Positions 1-7,466 of a stretch of 10,898 bases of DNA are shown here, piece after piece; position 1 is the stretch's first letter; each line of letters opens with the position of its first letter. Origin of the DNA: Alloprevotella sp. (lineage in GTDB: Bacteria > Bacteroidota > Bacteroidia > Bacteroidales > Bacteroidaceae); contig JABZGM010000062.1 in assembly GCA_015259235.1 (NCBI GenBank), positions 1 to 10,898 of the forward strand. The letters run 5' to 3'. The translations under genes were made by a program, and so were the position numbers. The notes under the pieces were generated by a model. The model was not told the DNA's origin. It did not search any database and was given only the letters and a program-made list of their open reading frames with translations.

Positions 1-5
1 CCTTT

Positions 6-122
6 CTAACGGCTAATCTCTAACGGCTAATCTCTAACATCTAACGTCTAATCGAGCCACGCTTGTCGTGGCGAGCAGAAAGGGTCTGCGACCCTCTAAC
101 GTCTAATCTCTAGCGTCTAAAT
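6..122. repeat. Degenerate CTAAYNN heptamer array split by a hairpin block
   Basis: Seven consecutive 7-base units of the form CTAAYNN start at 6, 13, 20, 27, 34, 41 and 48. After an insertion at 55-95, four more units start at 96, 103, 110 and 117 (the third is CTAGCGT, the last CTAAATA). The array runs into the start codon of the thioesterase gene. The insertion contains GCCACG/CGTGGC (56-61 with 67-72) and two mutually exclusive hairpins: GCAGA/TCTGC (75-79 with 85-89) and AGGGTC/GACCCT (81-86 with 90-95). No promoter motif is visible here. The array may continue left of the window. Its function is unknown. Confidence 0.75.
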
Positions 123-893
123 ATGTCCCCTCGTCTATATTATCCCTACACGGTCGAACCCTTTCAGGAAGACTTCACCGGTAGACTAGCGTGGAGCACC
201 CTGGGCAATCTCCTGCTCCGTGTATCCACCCTCCATGCCGAATCCCATGGATTTGGCTACACCTACATGAACCAGCACCACCGCGGATGGGTGCTTTCGC
301 GCTTGGTCATCGAAATCAACCAGATGCCTCGCACGGGAGAAGCCTACACCCTCTCCACGTGGGTCAACAAGATATTCCGCCAATTCACCGATCGTCTCTA
401 TGCGATGCAGAATGCGCAGGGCGAAACCGTGGGTTACGGACACAGCACTTGGGCGCTCATCGACTACGACACGCGCCAACCCGTGAATCTGGAAAACCTG
501 CCCGACGGAGGATTCTCTGGAGCCCTCCACCCCGAAGATGTGCCCATCGCAGGAGCCTCGCGCGCAAGAGTGAAGAGCGAAGTCCCAGCTTTGGTGCATC
601 GCGCTGCCTTCAGCGACCTCGACATCAACGGACACGTCAATTCCATTCGCTACATCACCCTCCTGCTCGACACCTTCTCCAAACAGTGGCACGCCACCCA
701 CGAGGTGAAACGCATCGAGATGTCTTATGGACTGGAAGCCTATGCCGACGACGAACTCCGCGTCTATGCCGATGCGCTCGACAACGACCGTTGGGCTTTT
801 GAAATCCGACGTGTGCGTCCCTCAGAAGGCGACAAAGAAACCCTCGTGGTACGCAGCATCATCACTGCCCCAGCGTTGACGAAGCAAGCCTGA
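123..893 (+). CDS. Acyl-ACP thioesterase (FatA/FatB-like double hot-dog)
   Basis: This is probably a cytoplasmic acyl-[acyl carrier protein] thioesterase, which hydrolyses fatty acyl-ACP to free fatty acid and ACP and so ends chain elongation. The 256-residue length fits the bacterial members of the plant FatA/FatB-like family, which have two tandem hot-dog folds. The first fold spans about residues 5-130 and includes the HAESHGFGYTYM segment (38-49). The second starts near residue 150 and carries DINGHVN at 167-173, matching the family's catalytic D-x-N-x-H-V-N motif (Asp167, Asn169 and His171 likely active). No signal peptide or membrane segment is visible. The ATG at 123 lies directly after the heptamer repeats and has no Shine-Dalgarno sequence, as is usual in Bacteroidetes. 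No TAnnTTTG promoter is visible between base 1 and the start, so transcription may begin outside the window. Chain-length specificity cannot be read from the sequence. Confidence 0.88.
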   Translation: MSPRLYYPYTVEPFQEDFTGRLAWSTLGNLLLRVSTLHAESHGFGYTYMNQHHRGWVLSRLVIEINQMPRTGEAYTLSTWVNKIFRQFTDRLYAMQNAQGETVGYGHSTWALIDYDTRQPVNLENLPDGGFSGALHPEDVPIAGASRARVKSEVPALVHRAAFSDLDINGHVNSIRYITLLLDTFSKQWHATHEVKRIEMSYGLEAYADDELRVYADALDNDRWAFEIRRVRPSEGDKETLVVRSIITAPALTKQA

Positions 894-1038
894 AGAAAAT
901 AGTATCCCCAAAGACACGTCCTTTGTCGTGCCCCACCTTTGCCCCGCCCTGCTTTCGTGGCATGGCGATGGGAATTAGAATTGCCTTCTGACGCAGCGGG
1001 AAAATCAGGTCTTTTTGTGCGATTTTTCAAGAAAAACA

Positions 1039-1070
1039 TTTGGAGATTCGGCAAAAACGCACTAACTTTG
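1039..1070 (+). promoter_or_regulatory. Bacteroidetes sigma-ABfr promoter for tRNA-Thr
   Basis: A -33 box TTTG (1039-1042) and a -7 box TAACTTTG (1063-1070) are separated by exactly 20 bases. Both match the Bacteroidetes primary sigma consensus. Transcription would start around 1077, about 25 bases before the tRNA. Confidence 0.8.
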
Positions 1071-1101
1071 CACCGCAATCTCCGCAAGGAGCACTGTGAA
1101 A

Positions 1102-1174
<73 letters not shown>

Positions 1175-1182
1175 CTCCGATG

Positions 1183-1208
1183 AACCACCCAACTTTTTGG
1201 GTGGTTTT
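1183..1208 (+). terminator. Rho-independent terminator of tRNA-Thr
   Basis: A perfect 10-bp stem, AACCACCCAA (1183-1192) with TTGGGTGGTT (1197-1206), encloses a 4-base loop and runs into a T-rich tail. It lies 8 bases after the tRNA. Confidence 0.9.
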
Positions 1209-1265
1209 CTTGTGTATAAATGTCAAATTCTATCGGCAAAGCGTGATCATCTCACTAAGGTTTCG

Positions 1266-1273
1266 TAACTTTG
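1266..1273 (+). promoter_or_regulatory. Probable -7 element for the YitT-family gene
   Basis: TAACTTTG is identical to the -7 boxes of the tRNA-Thr and RelA/SpoT promoters and lies 40 bases before the ATG at 1314. At the expected -33 position (1242-1245) there is only CGTG, so the promoter is supported by one box only. Confidence 0.55.
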
Positions 1274-1313
1274 CAACCTGACTTTACTGCCCCCAAGGGC
1301 TAACATTGAAATT

Positions 1314-2339
1314 ATGACTGCAATCTCCAACTCTCCAAGCTCACAAAAGCCGAAATGGTACGAACCCGCCAAGCATCTTCAATGGTGGCTCACTTGGGTT
1401 TATATCATTGTGGGGGTGATTATCATGTGCTCTGGCTTTGTGTTCTTCATCAACCCCTATCACATCGTCCCAGGAGGTGTGTATGGCGCTGGTATTGTTT
1501 TGCACAGCCTCTTCCCCAGCATCCAAGTCGGCACCTTCGGTTGGTTCTTCGATGTGCCACTGCTCACACTCTCTGCCATATTCCTAGGCTCCAAAATCGG
1601 GTCACGCACCATCTTTGCCGCGCTGATGACCCCACTCGTGATGAACTTGCTCGACTGGATAGCCTATCCCAACCCCGCTGCCATCAAGGCACTCGATCCT
1701 ACTCAGCTCTTTGGCGGAGTGATCAACATGAGCGAACATCTCATGCTCACCACCATCATCGGGGCTGCCACCATCGGATTGGGCTGCGGTCTGGTAGTGC
1801 GCCAACAAGCCACCACAGGCGGCACGGACATCGTGGCGATGTTTTTGCAGAAATATCTCAACATCCGCTTCTCCAATGGCATCCTCATCTGCGATGCAAT
1901 GGTGGTGCTCTCCGGACTCTTGGTTTTCGGACTCGGACTCGGACACGTGGATGCTGGCGCAAGTGGACCGTCATGGCATCTCTCCTTCTACTCGCTCATT
2001 GCCATCTTTGTTGCGGCTAAAACCATCGCCTATGTGATCAATGGTGCACAAGATGACAAACTCGTCTTCGTCGTGTCGAACAAGCCCAACGAAGAGTTTC
2101 GCCAATTTATCCTTCAAACGCTCGACCGCTCAGCTACACGCATCAAGAGTAGCGGTCTTTACAGCAACGACGACAAAGAAATGCTCTTCTTGGTGGTATC
2201 TAACAAAGAGATTCCCGCAGTGAAGTTGAAGATTCAAGAAGTGGATCCCAATGCCTTCGTAGTGGTGAGCGATGCTCACGCTGCTTATGGTGAAGGATGG
2301 CGCCCATTGCCGCTCCCCGGTGAGATTACGGCGGAATAG
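1314..2339 (+). CDS. YitT-family membrane protein (DUF161 + DUF2179)
   Basis: This 341-residue protein matches the YitT family of inner-membrane proteins, whose biochemical role is not established. After a polar N-terminus, hydrophobic helices are visible at about 26-46, 56-70, 80-95, 98-118, 144-165, 186-210 and 224-243. Family signatures are PGGVYGAG at 53-60 and TTGGTDI at 167-173. A soluble C-terminal DUF2179 domain (about 247-331) contains the two-stranded pattern KLVFVVSNK / MLFLVVSNK and ends in YGEGW (325-329), a typical ending for this domain, which is thought to bind a small ligand. The start codon has an A/T-rich leader and no Shine-Dalgarno sequence. The gene stands alone between its promoter and the shared terminator at 2515-2548. 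The family assignment is firm; substrate and function are unknown. Confidence 0.9.
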   Translation: MTAISNSPSSQKPKWYEPAKHLQWWLTWVYIIVGVIIMCSGFVFFINPYHIVPGGVYGAGIVLHSLFPSIQVGTFGWFFDVPLLTLSAIFLGSKIGSRTIFAALMTPLVMNLLDWIAYPNPAAIKALDPTQLFGGVINMSEHLMLTTIIGAATIGLGCGLVVRQQATTGGTDIVAMFLQKYLNIRFSNGILICDAMVVLSGLLVFGLGLGHVDAGASGPSWHLSFYSLIAIFVAAKTIAYVINGAQDDKLVFVVSNKPNEEFRQFILQTLDRSATRIKSSGLYSNDDKEMLFLVVSNKEIPAVKLKIQEVDPNAFVVVSDAHAAYGEGWRPLPLPGEITAE

Positions 2340-2678
2340 CCTAGGCTTTCTCCCCACTCCTCTCCCCCTAGATTCATTGCTATTTCAAGCATTCTGCCCT
2401 TACCCGCTCAGGATTGCTCTTCCAGCTTTTAGCATGATTCAGCCTGCTCTTGAGAGCCCTCTGCCAGTTCGTGGGGAGACGTTCTAGTGAAACAGCCTTA
2501 TATTACTCAAAAAATCCGCATCAACACATGAGTTTGTGTTGATGCGGACTTTTTTTTGCGCATAGTCTGTTCAGAGATGCCGTGATGCTTCCTCTATAGC
2601 CCTTTGCTGTACGGGGTTACCTTCGCTATAAACAAGCACAGAGAGAAGGGATTCGCCCCCAATATTTGCAATGGAGTC
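2340..2678. other. Convergent intergenic region
   Basis: This 339-base region lies between the 3' ends of the YitT and TrmH-family genes. Apart from the bidirectional terminator at 2515-2548 no gene, promoter or repeat is supported. Confidence 0.7.
2515..2557. terminator. Strong bidirectional terminator between convergent genes
   Basis: A perfect 14-bp stem, TCCGCATCAACACA (2515-2528) with TGTGTTGATGCGGA (2535-2548), has a 6-base loop. On the + strand it is followed by CTTTTTTTT, and on the - strand by six T residues (2514-2509). It can therefore stop both the YitT-family transcript and the TrmH-family transcript. Confidence 0.93.
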
Positions 2679-3479
2679 TTATCGCTTACGGAGTTCCCAG
2701 AAGGCAACAGCAGCAGCGGCAGCGACATTGAGGGAGTCCACCTCATGCGACATGGGGATGCGCACCACGAGATCGGCTTCGGCTATGGTCTGCGCGGAGA
2801 GTCCATCGCCCTCGGTGCCCATGATGAGGGCTAAGCGTTCATGTAGGTGCAGACGAGGGTCGCCCAGTGCAAGAGAATCGTCGGTGAGTGCCATGGCGGC
2901 TGTGGTGAACCCATAGTCATGGAGGCAGGTGAGGGGCGGTGTGACCCACGTCCAAGGCACAAGGAAGGTGCTTCCCATGGACACGCGGATGGAGCGGCGA
3001 TTGAGGGGATCGCACGAACTTGGGGTGAGCAGCACAGCATCTACGCCCAAAGCTGCGGCAGAACGAAAGATGGCACCGATGTTGGTGGTGTCTACTACCC
3101 CATCTATCACCACAATGCGTTGAGCGTTGTGGAGCACCGTTTCGAGGGGGAGTGGTGCTGGACGTCGCATGGCGCAGAGCACTCCACGTGTGAGGGTGTA
3201 GCCGGTGAGAGAAGCCAGGAGTTCACGCTCGCCAGTGTAGACGGGAATGTCGCCACAGCGTTCGATAAGGCTCGCTGCGTCGCCCGTGATGTGCCGTTCT
3301 TCGCAGAGCAACGCCAAAGGCACATAACCAGCATCGAGAGCAACGTGGATGACTTTAGGACTTTCGGCAATGAAGATGCCTTGTGAGGGATCAAGCCGAT
3401 TGCGCAGTTGGGCTTCGGTGAGTGAGGTGAAAACCTCCACTCCAGGATGTTGGAGGGAAGAAATGGGAATGACAGGCAT
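2679..3479 (-). CDS. TrmH/SpoU-family RNA 2'-O-methyltransferase
   Basis: This 266-residue SPOUT-class enzyme probably methylates a ribose 2'-OH in rRNA or tRNA using S-adenosylmethionine. The N-terminal domain (about 1-105) resembles the L30e-like substrate-binding domain of such enzymes, with GIFIAESPKVI at 34-44. The catalytic domain carries all three SpoU motifs. Motif 1 is NIGAIFRSAAALG at 133-145, with Asn133 and catalytic-type Arg139. Motif 2 is LIMGTEGDGL at 218-227. Motif 3 is IPMSHEVDSLNVAAA at 241-255, which forms the SAM-binding knot. The start follows the terminator of the small peptide gene by about 65 bases, so it is probably transcribed alone, though no good promoter is visible in that gap. 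The target nucleotide cannot be inferred: the TrmH, RlmB and TsnR subgroups are not separable by eye. Confidence 0.9.
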   Translation of the reverse strand: MPVIPISSLQHPGVEVFTSLTEAQLRNRLDPSQGIFIAESPKVIHVALDAGYVPLALLCEERHITGDAASLIERCGDIPVYTGERELLASLTGYTLTRGVLCAMRRPAPLPLETVLHNAQRIVVIDGVVDTTNIGAIFRSAAALGVDAVLLTPSSCDPLNRRSIRVSMGSTFLVPWTWVTPPLTCLHDYGFTTAAMALTDDSLALGDPRLHLHERLALIMGTEGDGLSAQTIAEADLVVRIPMSHEVDSLNVAAAAAVAFWELRKR

Positions 3480-3543
3480 AAACTAAAGGGAAAGAAGGGG
3501 CGATGATGGGTCACCGCTGGAAAGACGATGTGAGAGAAAAGGC

Positions 3544-3586
3544 AAAAAATCAGTGCCGACAGTAATCCGTGTGTTACTGTCGGCAC
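3544..3586 (-). terminator. Rho-independent terminator of the small peptide gene
   Basis: A perfect 13-bp stem, GTGCCGACAGTAA (3553-3565) with TTACTGTCGGCAC (3574-3586), has an 8-base loop. On the - strand it is followed by TGA and six T residues (3549-3544). The + strand lacks a T tract, so it acts on minus-strand transcripts. It lies 180 bases after the small peptide gene and before the methyltransferase gene. Confidence 0.88.
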
Positions 3587-3766
3587 GAAGCTAATAATCT
3601 CCAATCAGTCATTAGATTGTAAAAGGGTTACTGGTAATGAAAAAGATGACTTCCTGACCTCTTTCATTTCCTTGTTGGCATCTTGTTTCACTTTTGTGAA
3701 AACACGGAGCCAGCTCCTATCTGCATGGAAACACGCAGAACAACAGGCGAAAGAAGTAGGTCTTAT

Positions 3767-3958
3767 TTATTCCCAAATAGAGTTGTTGTCCTCGTCCTTT
3801 TGGCGAGAGCCAATGATCGTTCCAGGCGTAACAGGTTCGCTTTCGTTGAGACCTCCTACAGGGTTATTCAAATTGGGCTTTCCACTCACGGCAATCATAC
3901 CCTCATTGAGCATGGTGATGGTTTGGATTTCGGGACGACAATAAGTTTTCTTTTGCAT
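3767..3958 (-). CDS. Small Bacteroidetes peptide of the MxKKxY..PE..IA.SG type
   Basis: This 63-residue protein has no known function. Its start, MQKKTYCRPEIQTI, followed by NEGMIAVSG at about 18-26, matches a recurring pattern of very short proteins in Prevotella and related genera: Met-Lys-Lys, a Tyr, Pro-Glu, an alternating hydrophobic stretch, then Ala-x-Ser-Gly. The remainder is low in hydrophobicity, rich in Asn, Gly, Glu and Asp, and ends in NNSIWE, also typical of that group. It has one Cys (residue 7) and no signal peptide or membrane helix. The start has an A-rich leader without Shine-Dalgarno sequence. It sits 181 bases after the DUF349 stop codon, with a long hairpin in between and its own downstream terminator, supporting real transcription. 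The family resemblance is from memory of the pattern, not a search. Confidence 0.68.
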   Translation of the reverse strand: MQKKTYCRPEIQTITMLNEGMIAVSGKPNLNNPVGGLNESEPVTPGTIIGSRQKDEDNNSIWE

Positions 3959-3999
3959 TGTTGTTTGTATAAGATTGAGTATTCAACAAGTGAACTCAC

Positions 4000-4042
4000 C
4001 AAGAAGACCACCGCACTAGGGCTTAGTGGGTGCGTCTTCTTG
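4000..4042. other. Long imperfect hairpin between DUF349 and small peptide genes
   Basis: CAAGAAGAC (4000-4008) pairs with GTCTTCTTG (4034-4042). The stem continues inward with CACC/GGTG and CACTA/TAGTG, with one bulged G at 4013. No T tract follows on either strand, so it is not a canonical terminator. It could be a 3' stabilising structure of the DUF349 message or a leader structure of the small peptide message. Confidence 0.6.
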
Positions 4043-4139
4043 ATGGTAGGTTTATGATCAAGGGAAAAGTAGACCATGTCGCTGTCGTATGCAACTCAGT
4101 GCAGGAATACTGCACCGAAGACGTATGCGCAGGCAGGGA

Positions 4140-5885
4140 TTATTCTCCGAGTTGTGCTATCTTTTCAGCCAAGAGCGTGAGATCTTTCTTGAGGAGTTCG
4201 ATGCGACGCTCAACGTCAGCCACGAACGAGGATCCCGACTTAGACTTGGTGGTGAGGAACGAAAGGTTGGTTTCGTAGGTAGCAATCTCCGCCTTCTTTT
4301 CATCATAGGCACGTTGGAGACGCTGACGCTCGTTGCCCCCTTGTGCAGCCACGCGACGTGCGAGGTTGTCGATGCGGCGGCGTCCTGCTTCTTCGTGCAA
4401 AGTAGCGTAGAGGGTGTCGCACGCCTTGCGATAGGCACGATAGACTTTTTCCTTCTTTTTGAAAGGCACGTGCCCCACTTCGTTCCATTCGGCTTGGAGG
4501 GCTTTGACTGCATCGTGGAGATTTTCGCTGCCTTCGGCAATGAGTTGTTCCAAACGAGCGATGATGTCTTGCTTCTTTGCCAAGTTTTCCATTTCTTCCT
4601 CGTTACCGCTAGCGTTGGCAGCCTTTTTGCGATCGAAGAAAGCATTGCAAGCGGTGTTGAATCGCTTCCAGATGGCATCGCTCGCTTTGTGTGCCACGGC
4701 TCCGATGGTTTTCCATTCGGCTTGCAATGCCACGAGGGCTTTGGTGGTAGCCGCCCAGTCTGTGCTTTCGCTCAGTTGTTCGGCTTTTTCGCAGAGGGCA
4801 GTCTTCTTCGCCAAGTTGGCAGCGAGGACTTCGCGCAATTCCTTGTAGAACTTAGACTTAGCGCTGAAGAAAAGTTCGCAAGCGGCACGGAATCTGTCGA
4901 AGATTTGTTGATTTGCCTTGCGAGGTGCATAGCCCACGGTCTTCCACTCAGCTTGGAGTGCCACGATTTCCTTAGACTGCGCTTCCCAATCGTTCATCGT
5001 GTGGAGTGCAGTCAAATCAATCGCCTCCACACGTTCGCAGAGCGCCGTTTTGCGCTGGAGGTTGTCTTCTTCCTGTTGCTTTTGAGCGAGGAAGAAATCT
5101 TGGTGTCGCTTGTTGATGGTGGTAGAAGCCGTTTTGAAACGATTCCACACTTCATCGCGCAATTCCTTAGCCACAGGACCCGTTTCGCGGAACTCGGCGT
5201 GCAGTTGTTGCAACTGGTGGAAGGCACTGATTACATCTTCGAGCTCAGTGAGCTTCTCAGCGGCTTCGCAGATGCGCGTTTTAATCTCCAAATTTTTCTT
5301 GAAGTCATATTCGCGCATCTCGTGGTTGATGCGCAAGAGGTCGTAGCACTGCTCCACATAGTGGTGGTAGTTTTTCCAAGTGTCGGTGACGTGTTCGGCA
5401 GGGATGTTGCCTATCTCCTTCCATTCAGCTTGGAGTGCTTTGAAAGTTTCGTAGTTTTTGTCGATCTGCTCAGCGTCGGCAGCAAAACCTTTGATTTGCT
5501 CAATAATGGCGAGCTTACGTTCGAGGTTTGCTTGGCGTTCAGCTTCAGCCTTTTCAGCCAATTCAGCACGGCGCACCTTGATGTTAGCAAGGAGCTGCTT
5601 GTATTCAGCTTCTAGGGGCTGTTCGGGCGCCACAAAGTCCGCTTCTTCGCCACCTTCTGCCAAGAATTGTTCGCGTGCCTTTGCCACCGCATCATTGTGA
5701 AAGCGGTAGTAAGCCCTGCGGCAGGCATCAAGTGCGCTGCGGTCAGCGTTATCGGGTTGTTCCAACAGGAGTTTGAGTTGCTCAATCACCGCTTCGGGTG
5801 AAGTCAATGGGGCGTGATGGGCAGCGTCGTTTGCGACGTGTTCAGTGGCAGCTACTTGGAGCTGAGGATCTACGTGTTCACTCAT
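4140..5885 (-). CDS. DUF349 domain protein with five repeats and C-terminal coiled coil
   Basis: A 581-residue, highly charged, helical cytoplasmic protein of unknown biochemical function. Five DUF349 repeats are visible from their (Q/H)AE(W/F)xxxG signatures: LQAEWKEIG near residue 151, LHAEFRETG near 228, LQAEWKTVG near 310, LQAEWKTIG near 387 and LQAEWNEVG near 463. The period is about 76-82 residues, and each signature is followed by a helix ending in a basic and aromatic stretch. The last about 60 residues, up to the C-terminal QLGE, form a likely coiled coil, as does the Ala/Glu-rich segment around 105-140. I chose the ATG at 5885; the frame is open to a GTG at 5945, but those 20 residues are unlike the rest. 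The predicted promoter at 5984-6015 would give a leader of about 90 bases. Proteins with DUF349 are widespread in Bacteroidetes and Actinobacteria and are sometimes linked to RNA or ribosome functions, which I cannot confirm here. Confidence 0.88.
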   Translation of the reverse strand: MSEHVDPQLQVAATEHVANDAAHHAPLTSPEAVIEQLKLLLEQPDNADRSALDACRRAYYRFHNDAVAKAREQFLAEGGEEADFVAPEQPLEAEYKQLLANIKVRRAELAEKAEAERQANLERKLAIIEQIKGFAADAEQIDKNYETFKALQAEWKEIGNIPAEHVTDTWKNYHHYVEQCYDLLRINHEMREYDFKKNLEIKTRICEAAEKLTELEDVISAFHQLQQLHAEFRETGPVAKELRDEVWNRFKTASTTINKRHQDFFLAQKQQEEDNLQRKTALCERVEAIDLTALHTMNDWEAQSKEIVALQAEWKTVGYAPRKANQQIFDRFRAACELFFSAKSKFYKELREVLAANLAKKTALCEKAEQLSESTDWAATTKALVALQAEWKTIGAVAHKASDAIWKRFNTACNAFFDRKKAANASGNEEEMENLAKKQDIIARLEQLIAEGSENLHDAVKALQAEWNEVGHVPFKKKEKVYRAYRKACDTLYATLHEEAGRRRIDNLARRVAAQGGNERQRLQRAYDEKKAEIATYETNLSFLTTKSKSGSSFVADVERRIELLKKDLTLLAEKIAQLGE

Positions 5886-5980
5886 TGGTGGAGTGTCGAT
5901 TTGTGGGTGAGAGATGTTAAACAAAATTGACGATTTTGAGGTCACATCCTGATGTGTCCTCAGTATTTGACAATTCTAAA

Positions 5981-6036
5981 GTGCAAATAACGGCAAAAAG
6001 ATAGGAATATCCAAATCTTTTTGCCGAAATCTGCAC
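5981..6036. repeat. 56-bp interrupted palindrome over the DUF349 promoter
   Basis: Perfect 12-bp inverted arms CGGCAAAAAGAT (5991-6002) and ATCTTTTTGCCG (6015-6026) surround a 12-base centre that itself contains GGA/TCC. Outer arms GTGCA (5981-5985) and TGCAC (6032-6036) are centred on the same axis, separated from the inner arms by five unmatched bases on each side. There is no T tract beyond the arms, so it does not look like a terminator. An operator or DNA-level structure is more likely. Confidence 0.7.
5984..6015 (-). promoter_or_regulatory. Promoter of the DUF349 gene
   Basis: Read on the - strand there is a -33 box TTTG (6015-6012), a 20-base spacer and a -7 box GTTATTTG (5991-5984). 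The -7 box departs from TAnnTTTG only at its first two bases. The spacing is identical to the tRNA-Thr and rpoD promoters. The element lies inside the interrupted palindrome 5981-6036. Confidence 0.6.
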
Positions 6037-6234
6037 TAAATCGTCTAATTTTCTACGGATTGTATGTCTTATTTCTCGAAAAGCCTTCGCTTTTCTCTTC
6101 TATTACAGCCTAATCGCTGCAGGAAGCTAGCAGGAGTTGCGAGGTGAAGTTGGGCGATGTTCCCTCAAAATCACGTGGATAACAACAGAAAATGTTGGGC
6201 GTTTTTTCGCAATTCGTGGGAGAAACACAAAAAA

Positions 6235-6271
6235 TCTCGGAGATTGCTGAGTGCAATCTCCGAGATATCTT
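6235..6271 (-). terminator. Rho-independent terminator of corA
   Basis: A perfect 13-bp stem, TCTCGGAGATTGC (6235-6247) with GCAATCTCCGAGA (6253-6265), extended by one A-T pair, has a 5-base loop. On the - strand it runs directly into TTTTTTGTGTTT. It begins about 20 bases after the corA stop codon. A weaker T run on the + strand side could make it partly bidirectional. Confidence 0.93.
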
Positions 6272-6284
6272 TTAAGCATACAGA

Positions 6285-7211
6285 TTATATCCAATTAATG
6301 CGGCGGAAATACCAGAAGAAGAGTAAGGTGATGAAGATGGAGGCTCCTATGGTGAGTGGGAAACCCCAGACCCAATGTTCCATGCCGTTGAGGAGGTTCA
6401 TCCCGAAGATGCTGGCGATGAGCGTGGGGAACATGAGGATGATGCTGACGGAAGTCATCGTTTTCATCGTTTGGCTCATGTTGTTGTTGATGATCGCAGC
6501 ATAAGTGTCGATGGTGGACTCCAAGATGTTGGTGTAGATGTTGGTCGTTTCGCGCGCCTGACTCATCTCAATATTTACGTCTTCAATCATGTCGGCATCG
6601 AGTTCGTCGACGGGCAACTTGAATTTCAACTTGGAGAGGAGCATTTCATTGCCACGGATGGAGGTGGCAAAGTAGGTGAGCGAGTCTTGCAGTCGAGAGA
6701 GATTGATCAAATCGGCATTGTTGATGGGTCGATCTAAGTCGCGCTTGGCAGCATCAATGATGGTGCTGATTTGTTTGAGTCGCTTCAGATACCACACAGC
6801 ACTGGAGCGGAAAAGGCGGAACACGAAGTCTACGGAGTCGGTGAAGCCGAGATTTCGCTTTTGCTGATACGACACGAAGTCCAACATCATGTTAGTTTCG
6901 AAGTGGCACACGGTCAAACAAATGTCTTTGTTGAGAATCAACCCCATGGGGATGGTGGTGTGTGGTGTGCGACTTTGCTCTTCCTTTTGGTAGGGAATAC
7001 GGAGGATGATGAGCATCCACCCTTCATCGTAGTCGTAGCGTGCACGTTCGTCCTTGTCTCGAATGTCATCGAGGAAGTAGTCGGGCACTTTAAGCGTTTG
7101 AGTGAGGTATTCTTCGTCTTCAGGAGTGGGGCATGTGGCCTGGATCCAGCAGTTGGGAGACCATTCGTCTTGCGTGCGCAGACCTCTGTTGTAGTTCCAA
7201 TATGTGAGCAT
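6285..7211 (-). CDS. corA: CorA-family magnesium/divalent cation transporter
   Basis: A 308-residue inner-membrane channel protein of the CorA family, which forms pentamers that move Mg2+ (or Co2+/Ni2+) into the cell. The large N-terminal cytoplasmic domain (about 1-250) is acidic and charged, with a helical stalk from about 165 to 250. Two membrane helices follow, at about 252-269 and 281-301, with the diagnostic GMN motif at 270-272 at the end of the first. The loop between them is short (NLLNGMEHW) and carries Glu278, in the place where CorA proteins usually have an acidic residue (as in MPEL). The C-terminus, RRINWI, is basic as in the family. Length is normal. The start ATG has no Shine-Dalgarno sequence but a purine-rich leader. 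It is followed closely by its own terminator, and has an unusually long untranslated upstream region. Metal specificity cannot be fixed from sequence. Confidence 0.93.
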   Translation of the reverse strand: MLTYWNYNRGLRTQDEWSPNCWIQATCPTPEDEEYLTQTLKVPDYFLDDIRDKDERARYDYDEGWMLIILRIPYQKEEQSRTPHTTIPMGLILNKDICLTVCHFETNMMLDFVSYQQKRNLGFTDSVDFVFRLFRSSAVWYLKRLKQISTIIDAAKRDLDRPINNADLINLSRLQDSLTYFATSIRGNEMLLSKLKFKLPVDELDADMIEDVNIEMSQARETTNIYTNILESTIDTYAAIINNNMSQTMKTMTSVSIILMFPTLIASIFGMNLLNGMEHWVWGFPLTIGASIFITLLFFWYFRRINWI

Positions 7212-7466
7212 AACGGGCTTTCTTCTTTATTGCAAAAAGGGGGTGTGGGTAGGAAGAAAGCCTTGCTCCATCCTAACCAAACAAGATGTGATACGTTTCC
7301 GAATGATAGTCGTCCATTTGGGTGAGAATTAGCGCGAACTTGCTGTGTTTCCGTTTTTTACCGCTCACTATTGCGGGAGAAAGAGGACAACGCTGCGGCA
7401 CGCTTTTCTGGGCTTTTTCAGCAGGTGGCTGCGCGTCTGATGAGGTGCGTTCGCTTTTAACGGCTG

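Noticed and set aside
191..802. Overlapping ORFs on both strands within the thioesterase gene
   Set aside because: Shadows with His/Arg/Pro-rich composition; only the 123-893 frame shows the hot-dog catalytic motif.
3600..3662. 20-codon minus-strand ORF (MKEVRKSSFSLPVTLLQSND)
   Set aside because: A purine-rich AAGGAA precedes it, but it is too short, has no recognisable family pattern and could be chance.
4089..5615. 508-codon plus-strand ORF antisense to the DUF349 gene
   Set aside because: It mirrors the DUF349 frame, is Phe/Leu/Val-rich low-complexity translation, and the opposite strand has five clear family repeats.
5886..5945. N-terminal extension of the DUF349 protein to GTG at 5945
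   Set aside because: The extra 20 residues are low in charge and unlike the rest of the protein; the in-frame ATG at 5885 is the simpler start. The GTG cannot be excluded because it too lies downstream of the predicted promoter.
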